DNA of 64,000 bases from Dromaius novaehollandiae (GCF_036370855.1 NC_088099.1:146895017-146959016); one strand, 5' to 3'; positions 1 through 15,586 are shown, counted from the stretch's first letter. Notes: generated from the letters alone by a model not told the origin. A program made the numbers and translations.

Positions 1-3000
1 CATCATATACTATCGTGTGGGTAGAGAGACAGCAGCAATGAACTGAGCTGTGCCTGAGATGACAGTGTGTTTTCCACACTTGGCCCAGCAAGAAACCCAT
101 GGGTAAGTGATCCCCAGCAGAGAGTCCCTCTGCCCTAGCAGAGATCACGTTGCATTCAGGGAAGAGTATGAGGAGCAAATTATGGAAAATCTGCAAAATC
201 CTCCTACCCCGATGACCCCAGTCTTACTTCTTGTCCAGGAAAGCAGGCTGCTTCCTCGCTGGGATGATTGAGGGCATAACACTTCAGCTATAAAAGATCT
301 TCTTTTTCCATCTTCAGAATCACTGGACTCCCACGAGGCCTCTGAGTATTTTCATAATTATTTCCAGTTTCTAATATTTCTTGTAAATAGAGACTCCTCA
401 GCGGCACTGACACTAACAGACTAAACAGGGCTTGACCACTGGCGCTCAGCTGTCCGCTCGGCTCAGCTCTGCTGCCTGGCACAGGTTTGGCCCAGGGACG
501 ACGTCACCTCCCAGGCAATGCCCGGTGCCTTTGGGGCCAGCCTGGTACAGGAGCTGTTCCTGGGAGCGAGCGTGGGTGACACCGCTCTGCTTAAGGAGGA
601 GGACGGTTTAGCTGCGTGGGCTTTGGCCAGGCCTGCCATGCTGGACAGCCTGCCCTCAGCACGGACAGGCAAGCACGGGGGATTTCATTTATTAGCACAG
701 ACACAGACCACTGGGCCCAGTGTGATGCCCAGTGACAAAATTATCTTTTATGTTTTTTTTTTTTTTAATTTCAGCTTAAAATGTTGAAAAAAATCTGGGG
801 GCTGTGCTGCATATTTTATGTGTTTTTATGGTATGAAGCAAAGGGTAGATGTTGCATGTTCTGGGCTGTAGCATGAGAGCAAGTGAGGCTGCCTGCAGGT
901 GCAAAGGCTGCCAGGAGACTGTTAGATGGTTGTGCAAGAGGAGGGGGCCAAACTGGGCAAGTGTCACCTTCCTGGCTACTGGGAGGGGGCCCAAGAGTGC
1001 GGCACAGCTCTAGAACCACATGCACACTATGTTTCAGAGGGAACCAGTAGGTCTCCTCCAAAAGAGAGGTTAGGAGTGAACTCAGACTGGTGACTTGTGG
1101 ATCCAGAAACCAGGAGATAGGTGTGAACTGCAGAGCTAAGCTTTCTGAAGTGCAGATGTTGTCCTAAAGCAAGTTATCCAATAGCAGAGACTGATGACTG
1201 TTATTAATAATATTATACAATCCATTAAATAGAATATTCAACAAAAATGCTGAATTCATATTGAATGCTGTCTTTAAACCTATCTACTTCCATAGCCCCC
1301 CACAACCTCTTTTCCACATCTTTATTGAAAAACAAGAGAAGCCTCATTATCCTTGTGTGGTAAGGACTGTGTGTTTGATAAAGATGTCTGTAGGACACAA
1401 ATATCTTCAGATTACATTTAAAAGTAGGAAAGAGAGACAGAGAGAGCTAGATGAATGGGTAGAGGAGTTTCAAAGAAAGGGGAAGCAATCTAAAAACAAA
1501 GAAACTGGGAATAAACTGAGAAGCTAAGGCAAATCTATTCTGTGCAAAGCTGACCATCTGGAATAAGTTACTGAAGAAGAGATGTGGGATCACATAGATT
1601 GTTTCTGGAAAAGGAGGGGCTTGAGGGGCATGGAAAAAAACCAACATGGTTGAATTAAGAGCCAGCCACAAGCACTGACCAGATGGCTTTTTCTCTTCTT
1701 ATAATGATGTATGTTCTCATCTTTCCATATCTCTACTAATCACTTTAACACAGAAGTACATGGAGCAAGATGTTAAGGAGGAAACAGAGAGACCCGAGTA
1801 AGATGAAAAGAACTTTACTTATATTGTATGCCTTTCTGTACTACACACTGAAATTCAAAACAGGGATGTCTCTCTTATGCAATAGTACGTCTGTTACTGT
1901 TCCGAAGTCTTTGGGCACAAAAACTCTTTCCAGACAGTGCAGAGAAATCATCTGAGTGTTTTGACAGGTTTCCAGCTGCAAGCCATATATTTGTTTTATA
2001 GCAAATTTTAGGTTAGTTCCTAGAATTTAAAACATATTCAATCTGTTTTTGTTTTACAATCTGTAAACACTTTTAGAGCTCTATTCTTTATTTAATGATA
2101 GATAGGCACAACACAGCTGTTCTCTAGTGGCCTGTCTTTTCAGTGTAACCTTTTTTTTCCCTACCTGCACTGTTCAGAGTTTTGCATATGCTAGAAGAAT
2201 ATGAAGCATCAGTAACAGAAAAGGGGAACAGTTTTTAATTCATATCTGCAAGATGCTGAAACTAACCATCTCTCATAGTACCCAGGACCAGAGAGGATGG
2301 CTTGTTTACGGCTGGTACAGGGGTATGTCTATACTGCTCAGCAGGAGATGCTCAGGGCGTGAGGGCTAGAAACAAAATGGGCACGTCAACACAGAATCTC
2401 TTCTTGGACAAATGCATGTGGTTTCTCAGAAAGTCCAGTTAAGTCAGGTCAAGGATTGCATCAACATGGCTATAACTGCTCCTAGTAGCCAAGCCAGCTA
2501 ATTCGGAGTCCCTTTCTCCGCATGGCACTGCCCCATGTCACACAACCCTGCCGTGAGAAGAACTGAGGGGATCAGGAGTCCTGGTTAGCACAGCAACTAT
2601 ATGGAAAGCAGCAGTGAAACTGCCTGGCGTAAGTTAACTTTTGCTGCCTGCACAGCCACTTCAGGAGGTTGGTTAGTGCCTCTATTTCATAGCACCCTCT
2701 GCTGTACTCCAAGCCTGCTTTCTACAGGGTACATTATGTGGCCTTCCTCCCAACAATAAAAAAGCCAGTTTCTACTTTGACTTCAGTTTATATTTTAAAT
2801 GCTGTGATAAAATGATCTCCCAGCACTGAGGAATGCAATGTGTCAGTATAATGAACACAACAGGCCCTCAGAATTAGGCTGGCACCCAAGCTACATTACT
2901 AGTGCTTGCATATAATCTTTCTTTTTAGAGATACTATGCTGACAAACTGTAACTCTCGTCTTTGGATTTGCCCAGCTCACGTTCCCCACTGTAAACACTG

Positions 3001-6000
3001 CACATTCACAAATCAAGCCCACGCTCCAGCAGGATAAGCAACAGTAATGAGTCCAAATTCACCTTCTGACAGGTCAGTGCAAACACACAGAATTCATATC
3101 TTAATGCCAAGCAGTTCTTCAAGGAGAAGAATTTGTTTCCAGAAGGTCTTTCCCCATCCTTGCAAAGCTTTGAGATGGGAAATCCTGTCATCAATAACCT
3201 TGACAAGCACTTTTTTTTGGTCATGATCGTGGACCAAGAAATCACATATGTATAAACACAGAGCCCCCAAAGGTTGCATCCCCCAAAAGCTTAAATCTGC
3301 AAGTATAAATGTTCAGCATAAATAGACACTGAATAGGAGATGATAAGTAGGGAAATAGTAAGTCAGAGGAGATTTTGCCAGACAGATATTGGAAAAAAAA
3401 AAAATCAGACTGCACACAAGAGAGCTTGCATGGTCAGACTATGGCAGCATTATGGACAGGCACTTGTTAAAAGGCAGGGAAATGATATCACAAGAAGATT
3501 TTGGTGCTATAAATGAGAGAGCTGTAACCTCTTGATCTCAACTGTGCTCTGAGAAAAAAAAAAAAAAACTATTATTTGCATTCTTTGTGAATAAACTGGG
3601 ATGCATCAAAGAAACTACTGGTCCTATCACCAGTTTCTCCTAACCTTCAAGACCCAAAATTTTAGCTCAAAAGGACGATGTTATTCCTCCTAACTAAGTC
3701 TAGTAAAACTGAGGTAAAGAAGGGCTCTATATTACAGCATGTCCTAGGAAGTCAGAAGAAATGTAGGCATCATTAGGTTGCTCAAGGCAAGCTGGCATTC
3801 ATAAAACAGCTTCTCACAGGCACTGATCCAAAGGCCTGCTGAAATTAATGGGAGTCTTTCCTCTGACCTCAGTGGGATCAGGATCAGGCCTCCCACCAAG
3901 GCTCCATGATGACTAACAAGTAACATATTTAAAGGATCCACCCTGAACAGATGGTCAACTTGCATCATGGAAGAGCTTCTATTAGGAGCTCTCTTCAAAG
4001 GCTGATAAAGTGCCTGAAGAAAAGGGTTGATGTAGTACACCTGTGTCGTATGTAAACACAGGAGGACATCTACCGAGATGTAAAATCACAAAGAGAAAGT
4101 CTGTTACACATCTCACAGGATGTTTCCAGCACTTCAAGAGTTAATGAGTTTCTATAAATTTGCATGAAACTCACTTTGACCCTTTGACAAAGAAGTCATT
4201 CTTGCAGAAAAATCAGCAGCTAAGGAAGCTTTCACTTACTGCACTCTTTTTTCTTATGTTGGATTCAAGAAACTTGCACTAATAAAAAGTGACTTCTCTC
4301 ACTTCTCCTTCCTGAAGAATACCCCCCAGCCATGCAGAAATTTTTGCAAACTTTGGTGATACCTGCATTCTAGCAATTCATGCTGGAGGAAAAAAAAAGC
4401 AGAAGTAATGAGAAGAGTTAGTTTGTAAAACAGTACTGTGTATCAGCAGCAAACAAGGAAGAAGAGCCATTGGGATAGCTCTGCACACAAGACTGAGAAA
4501 AATAAAACAGATCTGCTGGGGCAAGTTACGGTGCAGTGCTAAGCTACTACCACAGTAATAGACCAGCTTGAAAATGAGCTGGAAAAGGGATACAACCACC
4601 CTGGTAGCAAGAAATTATTCTAGAGCAGAGGATTCATGTACAGATTAATAAAGAATATCTTGAAGTAGGAGGACACAGGATTGTGCTTTTTTGTCTGGAA
4701 TTGAAACATCTGCTTCTGGAACATGCTTAGAAAAAATGCACTGACAGGGCTGTAATTTCTCTTAAAGAAGATCAAGAAAAGCGGCACCTGACTGCCTTTA
4801 GATCAACATGACCATACAACATTTCCATAAGTACTTGAGCAAAAGATAAATGGGCAGCTTTACTCCACTATGTGACAGGGGGCAACGACTATACCAGAGG
4901 GCATGGTGAAGATGGTATGCCCATTCTAAACAGTTTCAACTCACTTATACCTACATACACACTTCTTTTCTTTATGGAAAGCATTGTTGTATATTGACTG
5001 CGAACACTTTAGAAATGTGGATCAAAGTTCTGGTTTATAAAGCTAATTGAGAGTTGGGCAATAGCTGGCGACATTCCTCTGAGCAGACACGGGACGGCAT
5101 GTACCCGCCGTGCAGTGGAGACACCGGGACTACCAGCTCTGGGTGGTTGCTTCCCTTTTAGCTACTGCAGGTAGGAAGCAACAGTTGTCTTCCAGCATGA
5201 ACTTTCATGATAGGTAAGAGCGCTCCTCATCTTTTGTTTTTGCCTCAATTCTTGTGTCATCTGTGAGTGAGACATCAGAGAGGGAGATACCTGTCATTTC
5301 ACTTCAGTTGTTCACATATATACATACTAGCTAGAAAATTGCCATGCCTAAATAAGATCCATTTGTTTGTTTGTTTTACTGAGTAATATAAGCAACTTTG
5401 CTTTTTGAGAAGTATATTTGTATATTACTAATTATCTTTTCCATGAGTAGACCAGCTAAAGCTTGCATGGAAAAACAAACAAAAGGATGTCATTAAAATG
5501 GGTCCCAAAACCTTTCAAAGGATTCCCAGTGGTCGTGTCCTAATTAAAACTGAATGAGAAAGCAAACATGCTTACAATTTGCTAGGATAATATTGGGTAT
5601 TCATGAATTTTGTCAGCCTGGGCCATATGTGAATAAATGAAGCTTGTGGAGTTGAATTTTAGATCATAATCGAGCAATGTAAGCTGCTTGGATTGCATTA
5701 ACTTTGTAGAGTATGGTATAGGCATTTGATCTTACAAATCCTTACTTACCGTAGCTTGTTCACTCACTGAGAAATATCTATGCAAGAATTTCAATGTCCC
5801 ATTACTGGAATAGGTGAGCATCTAATGTATTTACTTCAGACCTGAGTGAGTCATAACTTTCCTTTGGGTCCCACTCTGCCTGCTCTCAGTGCTACTATGC
5901 ATACTTACAATCTATGCAAGGAAAGTAAGTGGAAGGAGACAGATTTTTTTCATTTGATACATTTTTCTTTCTATTTGAACATCAGGATAGACTAGTTGGC

Positions 6001-9000
6001 AGCACTAAAAAGCTAGAGACAAGTGATAGACCATGAGGATGGTTGGAGAAACTTAGTCATTACATCTTGGCTACAAAACTATTGGCTTTATTTGTCTTGC
6101 CGGAGTGATATGTTTAGACCAGCTGTAGATGGGGCCTGCAACCAACAAACAGTTTAAAATACAAATCCAGTAGGAAAAACCCAAAACCTCTCTATATAAA
6201 TACTCACACAAACACTCAAATTTCTAGCAAGCTGATAAAGAATTTAGGCAACAATGAACTGGAGGAGCAGAACGCAGGATCCTCTGGTGTGCATTGGATG
6301 TCCATACACCTCATGGGTTGGAGACAGGCATCTCTGCAGAAATATCCAGAACCACCCTACTCAGAAGTAGGCAATAAAAAGCAAGGTGGAGGAAAGTGAT
6401 CGCAATTCTGAGTATCTGAGAGAATTAATGCAGGGCTGCTGGCAGGTGTTTCAATCTCTGAGGGACCCAAAGCTAGGAATCCTTCTGAGAAGAGGTACCT
6501 ACAACGCTTCTTTCAAAGAACGGAACAAGATTCACTATTTACTTTTGAAGTGGCACCCACCTTTAACTGGTGTGACTGGTGATGACAGGGCTCCTCCAGG
6601 AAGCAGGGAACCTGATTTCGAGCGCTGCTCCTGCCACCTCCCAGGAGGACTCAATAACTGCTAAAGGAGGGAAGGGTTGGAGAGACAGGGACACAGTCCC
6701 TCCTTCTGTTGAAACTGCATATGAGTTCAGGAATGGATGTGAGAGAGATGGGACTGAGGAGAGAAAGGGACTGAGAAGACTTGCAGAAAATATGACAGCT
6801 TTGGTAAGGGCACTTGACAAGGATGAGGGAATACTGTGGCTACTTCTTCTAAGATTATGACTCTTGCTTATACTAAGTAGTCAGAGATAAGATGCAGAAA
6901 CAGTCCTGGGAGCAGTGAGAAGAAGAAGGCAGCCCTAATGGCACTTGGTGCCTAATTCTTGGCCATTAATGAGTATATTCAGAGTCTTGTTAATGAATCT
7001 GGCACCACCCTAGCTAATTCCCCTATCCCAGCCTGGCTGTGAGAGAAGCCCTGTACCTATCATCCTGGGCTCGGAATACCTCAGCATGCAGAATAAAAGC
7101 TCTAGATGGAAATGAGCAGGAAATGCAATCACTAAATTAGTTTTGCACTGGATACCTCCAGTCCATTAGTGAATATAGCCCTCGAGGATAAATCTTGTTC
7201 CAGTTTCAATTAATGACAAACCCCTCCTCAATTCCAGTGGGCCAAGGAAGGGACAATATCAGTTGTCCAACCATGGCTGGAAAAATAGCTGGGCTGTAAC
7301 AGTGTATTGCATTATGAATCTCAGTGTGCTAATACAGAGGAGGAGGCACTAGTGGGCACAAGGACATCAGCTCTTAAAAAACCCATCAGAGACCACTGCA
7401 CTGTGCCTCTTCTGCAAGCACATCAGCCCATCCCGTGCAGCCTGCTTCCCAGGGAAGCCTCTGTCCTGCCTCTGAAGCCCTCCATGACACAGACCAGGCC
7501 AGTGACAGAGATGGAGACACCTGCGTTCCCTTTGCTCTGCGTAGACTTTTTAGCATTGGAGAATTGCTTTAATGCTGCCAGTGGAGGCAGGCCTCCACTC
7601 TGAAGAGGTGATGATTACAGATGCATTCAGCTTTCCAAGCACATGCAGATGGACGTGGCAGCCCAAAATGACGCTGCCTCTCAGAAAGGTAAAGCTTGTC
7701 CGTGTTGCAGATGAACCAGGACAGAGAGATATCTCCTGATTGCTGCACATGCCTTTCTTCACATTGCTTTTTCAAAAGCTACCATAGAGTAGGTTTTAAA
7801 GTAAGTGCTTTTAAAATACAAACCACCAAAACAAACCTTCTGCTATGCAAAAACATTCCAGTCTTCACACATCTCTCCTCCTCCCTGGAATAAGATGAAA
7901 GAAAGAAGAAATTGCATATGACAGACATTACTTTGCACAGGCTCGGCCCCACAAAGGTACTTAGGATTTGTGATACTGTCTGTTAGATGCTGATTTTTAG
8001 GAACTTATGGTCTAAAAAGGAGCTGTCACAGTTCCCTTTTGTATAATATCTATCACACAAAATAGATGAGCATCAAGAATTGGGTTCAATTCTTTTGCAA
8101 TTCAGACCTCAATCTATCACTTCCTGTGTCAGCATCAGAAGCAAATGACTGTCTAGATATTCTGTTGTTCAGATATTCAGAGCAATCTGCAGCTCTCTGC
8201 GTCCTCACATAAACAGCCTTGTGCTACCACCGAGAAACAAGGGCCTGTGTCTGTGAGAGGAAGTAACTTCTGCATTAGCAGTTAGCTGGAGTAGTTGTCA
8301 CTTTTTGCTCTGCTTCCACTTAAATCAGCACTGAGGATAATTAGCGAGACTAACAAGTCCACAGTGAGAAGTTCCATTTATTGTCACTGCTTCTTTTTTT
8401 AGCATACAGTTTTCTAGTCATGAATGCTATACAGATTATGTAGCAGTAAGTTTCCTTCTACAGAACACTTCGCTATCTATGTAAATTATCTTTACCATTG
8501 GGACTGCTGCCACTTTGATCTGCCGTCACTGTGCAGACTACCACGACTTATCAAAAAGAATCAAAACTTCTTCTCTGTGCTTGCAAATCTTCCCAAGTGC
8601 CTGTACCCAAGCAACTGCAGCTAATTTTCTTCTCTCCAGGCTCTGGCCCCCAGCCCGAGCCCAGCTGCGGGCTGCTGGCTGAGCAGATGCTGCCCCTGTC
8701 TGGCTTCTCGTTGCTTGGCCCCAGCTGAGCTCGAATAAAAGAAAGGAAAATGGTTTTTCTTTTTTTTTGCCTCTCCTTGCATGATCACAGCCCAGCCTTT
8801 GGCTGTCAGGTGTATCGCAGGAGGAACTTCAACAATAAGCTAGCAGCGACGGAGAGGAAAAAAAGAAAAATTTCTGTGGGAAAGTAATTTGCATAGATAT
8901 CAGATAGCCATTGTCAGTAAACAGTTATCCAAATTGCTTGGCATCATTTGAAAAGGAAGAGGAAGGACCTAACTCCATGTCACAGTAAAGCAGTAACTTC

Positions 9001-12000
9001 AGATTACCCCAGATCTTTTTGTGCTGCAGTAAAAGGAGTTTTTGATACTTTATTCATTTTTTGCCTGTGCTGTTCTGCACCACAACCTTGCCAAATGTCC
9101 TGTGGTAGTCATTACTAGAGTCTCTGCAGCTTGTGGAAGAAACCATACCCAAGGTAGGAGAGCTGCAGTGCAGTTCCTCCACCACTTGGCTTCTTTCAGT
9201 TAAAACAAGCTGTACTGGAAATGCCACTAGTTTCCTTCCAGGGGCTGCTAAATTTCCACAAGGCATGAGGCCTCTTTTCCAAAAACTCAAATCAAATTCA
9301 TTCTTACATGATATAGACAGACATTGGACACTCCTGAGTGTTTGTATATATATTTTAGCTTTTCTATATAAAGTAAAATATTTTCCTATAAAAAATGGTT
9401 ATCAGTGAACTCTGCTAGAAGTGTCAGGCACTCCAGAATAAAAGCTTCCCATCATGAGGCCTGTTCCTGCATTTAGTTAAAAGTATTTCTAGGGCATGCT
9501 GTGATTATTTATCTCTACGGTTATCAAATCTACTCTGAGCATCTCAACTGGTATATATCCTAAGTAGGTTATATAACCCGCATCTTTTAAAAATGTTTTT
9601 CCAAGGATTCTAGCAGTTCCCTTTACTAATTTTGGATATTTTCCACTTAAAAAAAACAGAGTAGATATTACTGTTTGCAGTGTAGGACTTTGATTGCGTT
9701 GATTGCTATTGGTAGCATTAAGGATTCATTCTGCAGTGGCAACCCATAGCTCCTTTAATGATCCAAGCCCCATTTTACTAGTCATTGCCCAAACACTGCC
9801 CAAACTCCCTCCCTAAGGGACTTATTTAATAAAATTCTGTGGGCAATAACAATCTTAGTTACCACTTAATAAGTATCTGCATGGGGTATAATTTAAATGC
9901 TTTCTTCAATGAACAGGAGGAGGCCAGTGACCAGCTCTACAGCTGCTGGTATCAACTGGCATCTCTGCTACAAGCTGCAATTTCAGCCCCTACATGGACA
10001 AAAGTTGAAGACAGGAGAAGGGAAATTGAGAGATGCATTAGAAGTCTGAAGGATTGGGAGCTAGGCATCCACTTCTTTAAGGTGTTAGAAAGAGTAGGAA
10101 AGCATTTTACTTAGGGACCGGGCAGGTGAAATACTGACACTATCAGATGAATGGCATTCTGTCATTGTCTTCACTAATGAGTCAAGATTTGACCTACTGT
10201 CCTCATTTAAAAATATATAATTATCCCATTTGATAAGCAGGGCACACTGGTTGGTTGGTCCACATTCATGCAGCAAAGTGATCAACTAGAAGCAAGTTGA
10301 AAATGATTTCCACATCCATAAAAACTGTTGAAATTTCTAAGCAAAAACATCCATCCAGAAAAAGAACAAAATTCAAAATCTCAAGTATGCTTACACTGTG
10401 AAAAAATGTGAAAGAATAACTTTAGATTAGACATCTCAGTTCTTTATTGTCAAGATCAAATATTTTGTTTCAATTTGGTTTTAATTTTACTGCAAGTCTA
10501 GATTTCAAAATGAGGCTGTTTAAAAATCTCACTCAGAAAAGTCAAAATAGACTATCTGAACAAGTTTAAGGTATTTTTTGAAGAGTTTTTAAATTTATTG
10601 CAATTGTCCTTTTCTAATAAATAGTTTGTGAAATTGGCACTTTCAAATGCAAAATTAATTATAGTGATGCATTTCTGAGTAGCTCTACAAGTAATGCATC
10701 CTGCCTTTCTCTATGATAAGTTGCGAGTAGGGCTTAAAATTAATAGTTCTGCTGGTGGGTTTAGACTGTTTACATAACAAACCCTTGTAAGATCTCTGTC
10801 AAAATGGTGGGTAGCCAGCTTAGTGGCTTGTTTCTGGGTGGCCATTTTTTTCCTAGACTTGCTTGTCATTGGACTCTTATCCTGTCACTTCTGATAGGGT
10901 GGATGAATCACCCGTTGCACCTAACTGCTCATGCACCATTGACCCATGCAGGCACAATGACTGTCACGTGCGCACGATAGTCCATTTGGATATGGATGGT
11001 AGGTCCAACATCTCTCAGAAAACGTTGGATCCCCTATTTTCTTATCATCTTGCTGTATAACAGCTCTTCCCGCAGGAGCTAAGAACATTGTTCTCCAGGA
11101 CTTCAGGAGATCCGGTGAGTCCCAGGACAAATTTGCAGAAGCTAGTGGTGATGGTCTTCCTGAGTGCAGCAGATGTAAGGCTTTCACATGGGGCTGTCAC
11201 TTCCCCTCATCAGCATAGCTTTCAAATACTGAGAGGGGATATGAGGAAACCACCAAGAAAAAGAATTAAATCCCCAAAGCATCTCCACAGTGGTGGAGAG
11301 TCTGCTCAGTATCTGCAATCCCTTATGTTGCTGAGATACTGCAGGGCAGGTACTGCAGGTATCTATGCCAATTAGGCCTGAATCGAGAGGCAGATGTGAA
11401 AGAGATGATCAGGTCTGCTGACTCTTTACAATAAGCAGTGACAGATTATACAGGAAGAATGGATCCAATTGACTGAAAGGTGACTAAACAAGAGGAAGAA
11501 GGGCAGTTTGGCTTTATAGAAGCCTACAGGTGAGGACAAACCTTTCTAAAATTGTTTAAATTTGGTTTGTCTAAGCACACAGTTTGTCCAAGTGCAAAAC
11601 AGTTAGAGAAACAGGTCAGCATGTTGGGAAAGACCAATCATTGTATTGGCCTTTTAACATTATAATAATATTATTTTAAAACTTCTGGAAACAAGTGGCC
11701 ATTCAAGTAGATCATGAGAAAACATTCCTTCTTATTAAATAAGGAAAGTGTCTTCACTAATAACAGCATCTGCAGAACATCCACTTCAACGGCAATAACA
11801 AATGTCCAAGTGTCAAAACAGCACCAAGGCGACAATGGTGAACTGATTTTTTTCATTCTCAGAGCTTGAGCCAAGCCATCTTACATGAATGAAAACTGAC
11901 TGTAGGTTTGGTGGAACAATGTGTGTTGCAATATAACATCCATATTAAATGTATGGTTGAAAACAGAACAAAAACTTCTCCAGAGAACTCTTCCATTTGA

Positions 12001-15000
12001 GTGCTAATTTAAAATTATTCCTGCTATCTGTGTGTCACACCAAAGAACACCCTAGCACATTAGTGTACCAAGCAAGTGCTTTGTTTTGGATATAAAAATG
12101 AACTGTTTGAAACAGATTTCCTACTCCAAAGCTTATAATGTTCATTTTGGCATACCTTTCACCCTTCTCTCACCTATTACTTTTTGCCATAGCTTGCATT
12201 ATTCTTTGGGTGTTTATTTCATTTTGCTTCACTGCATTTTGCTTCCTATGTAACTATCTATCTTCACCATAGATAAAGTAAATGGTTTTAGAGATTGATA
12301 CCTGTCTATTTTAGCTGCTAGTTGAAAAATGTACTGGGGTTTCCCTACTATAAATTGAAAATTAAGTTAGAAACTGTTTTGAATTTTTCATATGTCTAGA
12401 GGGACTGAAGAACTGGAGCGACCGGTCCTTTCAATACCTGCGAGAGCTACTGCCTGCCTAAGCTGCCAGGAGGAAGAGGAGGAGTGAGAAAAAGAGAGCA
12501 AAATGAAGGCCTCACCCATAAAGATGCAGGCCTCGATCCTAACCAAATGACAATATTTACATTCAATATTGAGTAATGAGGTTTCCAGTAATTCCCTGCA
12601 GAAAGATGGTTTTAAACATAGTGAAGAGTCTGTCTTTTTAAGAGCATTTGTCTGCTTAAGTAAACAGTGCAAAGGCCAATTAATGGAAGGAGGGATTTGA
12701 AAAGGGACGTGGCTGCTCAGCGTGCGCCATTTAAGGGAAATGTTTTCTGAGCACAAAATACTCTATTTGCTGCCCTGTGAAATGGAAACATTTGAAAATT
12801 CCAGTTTAAATGAAGGAAAATGCCTGGAGACAAAGCCCCATATATTTTAACACTCTTTGATGTCAGCTGAAAGGCAAAGACAGAGTAATCTCAAGCTATA
12901 AAGTTGAACTGAATCTAGAGGAGATGTTCTTGACACATGAGTCATCCAATTTGTGCCAGCCAGAGCACATGCACACTCAGACTCGTGAGCTGGGTAAGCT
13001 CTGCCGGATAGCCCCTGCTAGCAGCATTTTAGCTAGGCCAAACTTTATGACAAATATAAGAAATGACAAAAAAAAAAAAAAAAAAAAAAAAAAGAAGAAG
13101 AAGTTCAGATGTTGCTTTCAAGCAGTCACATGGAGTAAATTCAAAGGCTGTGAATATCTCCTCCTAAAAATTCAAAGCAGTATTCAACAATGCAGTAAGG
13201 TTATCCTGTAATTTCAACAGCTCAGCCCCTATCCGTTCCTCCCAAGAGCTGAAGACCTGAAGGGCGGCATACGGGGCATCACGCAAACAGATGCATTTTT
13301 TGTTTCAGAGAATGATGACGCACTTTTTGTCTCCCCAGAGAGGCTGAGTTTCCACTATGTCTCTTTTCAGAAAGTACACAGATACAGTACAAATACTGCC
13401 AGTAAAAGGAAACCAGGAGGTTACTGCACAGCAGTCTCTCTCTGGCACTACATATAGCACCTCTTGTGCATATAGGTAAAAGCTGCAGTATCCCGGATAT
13501 AACTCTGACAACTGCAAATACAAGGTGAGTTTTTTAGTAATGCAAACATTAACAAAGTTAAGGCTTATTTCAAAGTTTGTGAACTTGCAAACAATGTTGA
13601 GTTTTCCAGAGTTTCCCAGTCTTGAGATAACTGAATCTCCTAGGCTACAGCTGTCTTATCTTTCAGAGCCCGGCACGATTGTCAGATGAACAAACTGGAA
13701 CCTGCCAATTAAAACCTGAAAAAAAAAGAACCTACAGGTTCTCTACCAGTATTCGGGCAGGCAGGGAGGATGCTGTCAGTAAATCAAGCCAGTTATTTGC
13801 CTGCCTTACCTGCCTCCCATAAGGTACACAGAGGAAGCCGGACTTTTACTGACCAAATTTAGCAACGTAAGAATTTTCAGATAGCCCAGGTCAGAAGACC
13901 ATTGAGTGCAAAAAGCTAGGATAACTGTCAGTATCTGCTTTATCAGAAGCATCGATAGTGCCTACGACCAACTGTAGCCTGCTCAGTAAACTCCATTTCA
14001 AAAATAAGTCTCTAACTACTGCTAGGGAACAGGATTCCTTTCCAGGCTGAAAACTTGGGTTATAGACTGTGCAATTCACCTGCAAAGCTCTGACTGCACG
14101 TAGCACCTCTGCTCTTTTCAGGACCATGACAGAATTACTGTTGCATAAATGACAGGATTATTCTCTCATAAAACATAGGACTAATAATGCAGAACAGAGG
14201 CTGTGCAGAGAAAATTTATATTAAAAGAAAAGAACACCTATGCATGCCTTGTTTACAAAGTGGCTGTCCTCTGCATGGAAAGATGGGCAGGCTGGTCAAA
14301 ATTTAATGCTTATCTATTCATATATCAAATATCTATCTGCTAAATCAGATCTGTCACTTCACATATTTTCAAATTCTTTGTCTTCTTAGTCCATTTCAAC
14401 CTGGTTAGACTAGTTTATTGTTCCTTTGAGGAACAGTATGTGTATTGAATTTTAAAAGGTGTCTTTCTTCCATCGTTTTGGGATGAGGAATTTGCATTAA
14501 TTACCATATAGAAATATTTGCTTCTGCAGGAAGCATTTGTTTGGATAACTGAGCCAGGAACACAATTTCCAATAAATCCATGCAGCTATGCATCGTACGG
14601 ATACAATTACTACAGCATTCTTTCCATATTCCACGATTCTGTGTCATCTATACCATCTCCAAAGCCAACATCAAAAGCTGTAGAGAAAGGTACAAGAAAT
14701 CCACAGTATGTAGTCAAAAATAACTTCCCAATAAAACATCTTACTCCCTGTCATGCTCAAAATAGCTCATAGCCTTAAAGATATGAAAGTAATTCCAAAT
14801 TCCAAATGTTTTTTATAAAATGCTGCAAGTACCTCAGCTGTTTATGCCCTGATTCTCTCCGGGACCATGACACAGAGGTTATGACAATGACTCATTCAGG
14901 CCCTTTTCACAACACATCCTACAGGTGGATTATAAGGAAACCTTTCTTTTAGAAGTTTTACTACATTTCATTGCTGTTGAATGTCCTCTTCTCACATAAA

Positions 15001-15410
15001 AAAAGGGCAAACAGATTGGCTTATTTTATCTAGGTTTGTGCAGAAAAAGCTTCCAAAATCTATGTAGGTTTTTTTCTGCACCCAATAGCATGGATATTGG
15101 ATAACAGTTCGGTCAAATTTCTTAGCCAACAAATATTAGGAAAAGGATTTTTAAATTATTATTTTCATATTACACCTCCATTGCTGTTATAACCCTAATC
15201 CCAATGAAAAATCAATACACCTGGCTATTTGTCATTAGGAGAATCATCACAGCACTGTGATCACAATCCTGTCCCAATGACACCATCAGTTAAATCCACA
15301 AAAGAGGTTAAGCTCAGTGGCTGGATTACTCCTCGGGTGGTTTTGCGGCACTTCATCACTCAGTCAGGTGATGCTAACAGAGGGGGAGGACACACAGACT
15401 GGGTCACTTT
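1..15410. other. Gene-free stretch, left part
   Basis: No recognisable gene. Open frames are short and many begin at TTG or GTG. It holds a small GC-richer patch at about 440-680 and homopolymers T14 (753-766), A12 (3393-3404), A15 (3554-3568) and A26 (13068-13093). I could not identify exons of a neighbouring gene or any named repeat. Confidence 0.6.
13068..13093 (+). repeat. Poly(A) run of 26
   Basis: An uninterrupted run of 26 A followed by a few GAA units. It is the longest homopolymer in the window. I looked for a retrogene or SINE body just upstream and did not recognise one. Confidence 0.97.
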
Positions 15411-15586
15411 TAGAAGAGTTTCCTCTCCAGGTCCTTCCTGGTGCCAGGTTAGCTGCTGCTAGGAGTGGTTCCTCCACCTAATGTAAAATTCACTTAAAAT
15501 AATCAAAGGGTGTTGAGCAGTCTTGCTCAGATTAGCTATTTGCACCCTGCAGCCATTGTAATTTAGGCTGTTTCTTAATTTCCTCC
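15411..15586 (+). repeat. Local direct repeat, copy A
   Basis: This 176-base segment (TAGAAGAGTTTCCTCTCCAG to the TTTCCTCC at 15579-15586) recurs at 19541-19716 in the same orientation. By my alignment about 17 positions differ including two one-base gaps, so identity is about 90%. Weaker similarity extends left (CAGACTGGGT at 15394 against 19501). On the right, ACAAAAACATCTGCAGAG at 15697 resembles ACAAAAACAGCTGCAAAG at 19718, implying roughly 107 bases lost from copy B or gained by copy A. I do not recognise the family, and no coding frame is shared. Confidence 0.85.

Noticed and set aside
12388-12756. 122-codon minus-strand open frame
   Set aside because: No recognisable domain, repeats or splice context.
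13068-13093. Poly(A) run as the tail of a processed retrogene
   Set aside because: No gene-like or SINE-like body precedes it and no target-site duplication was found.
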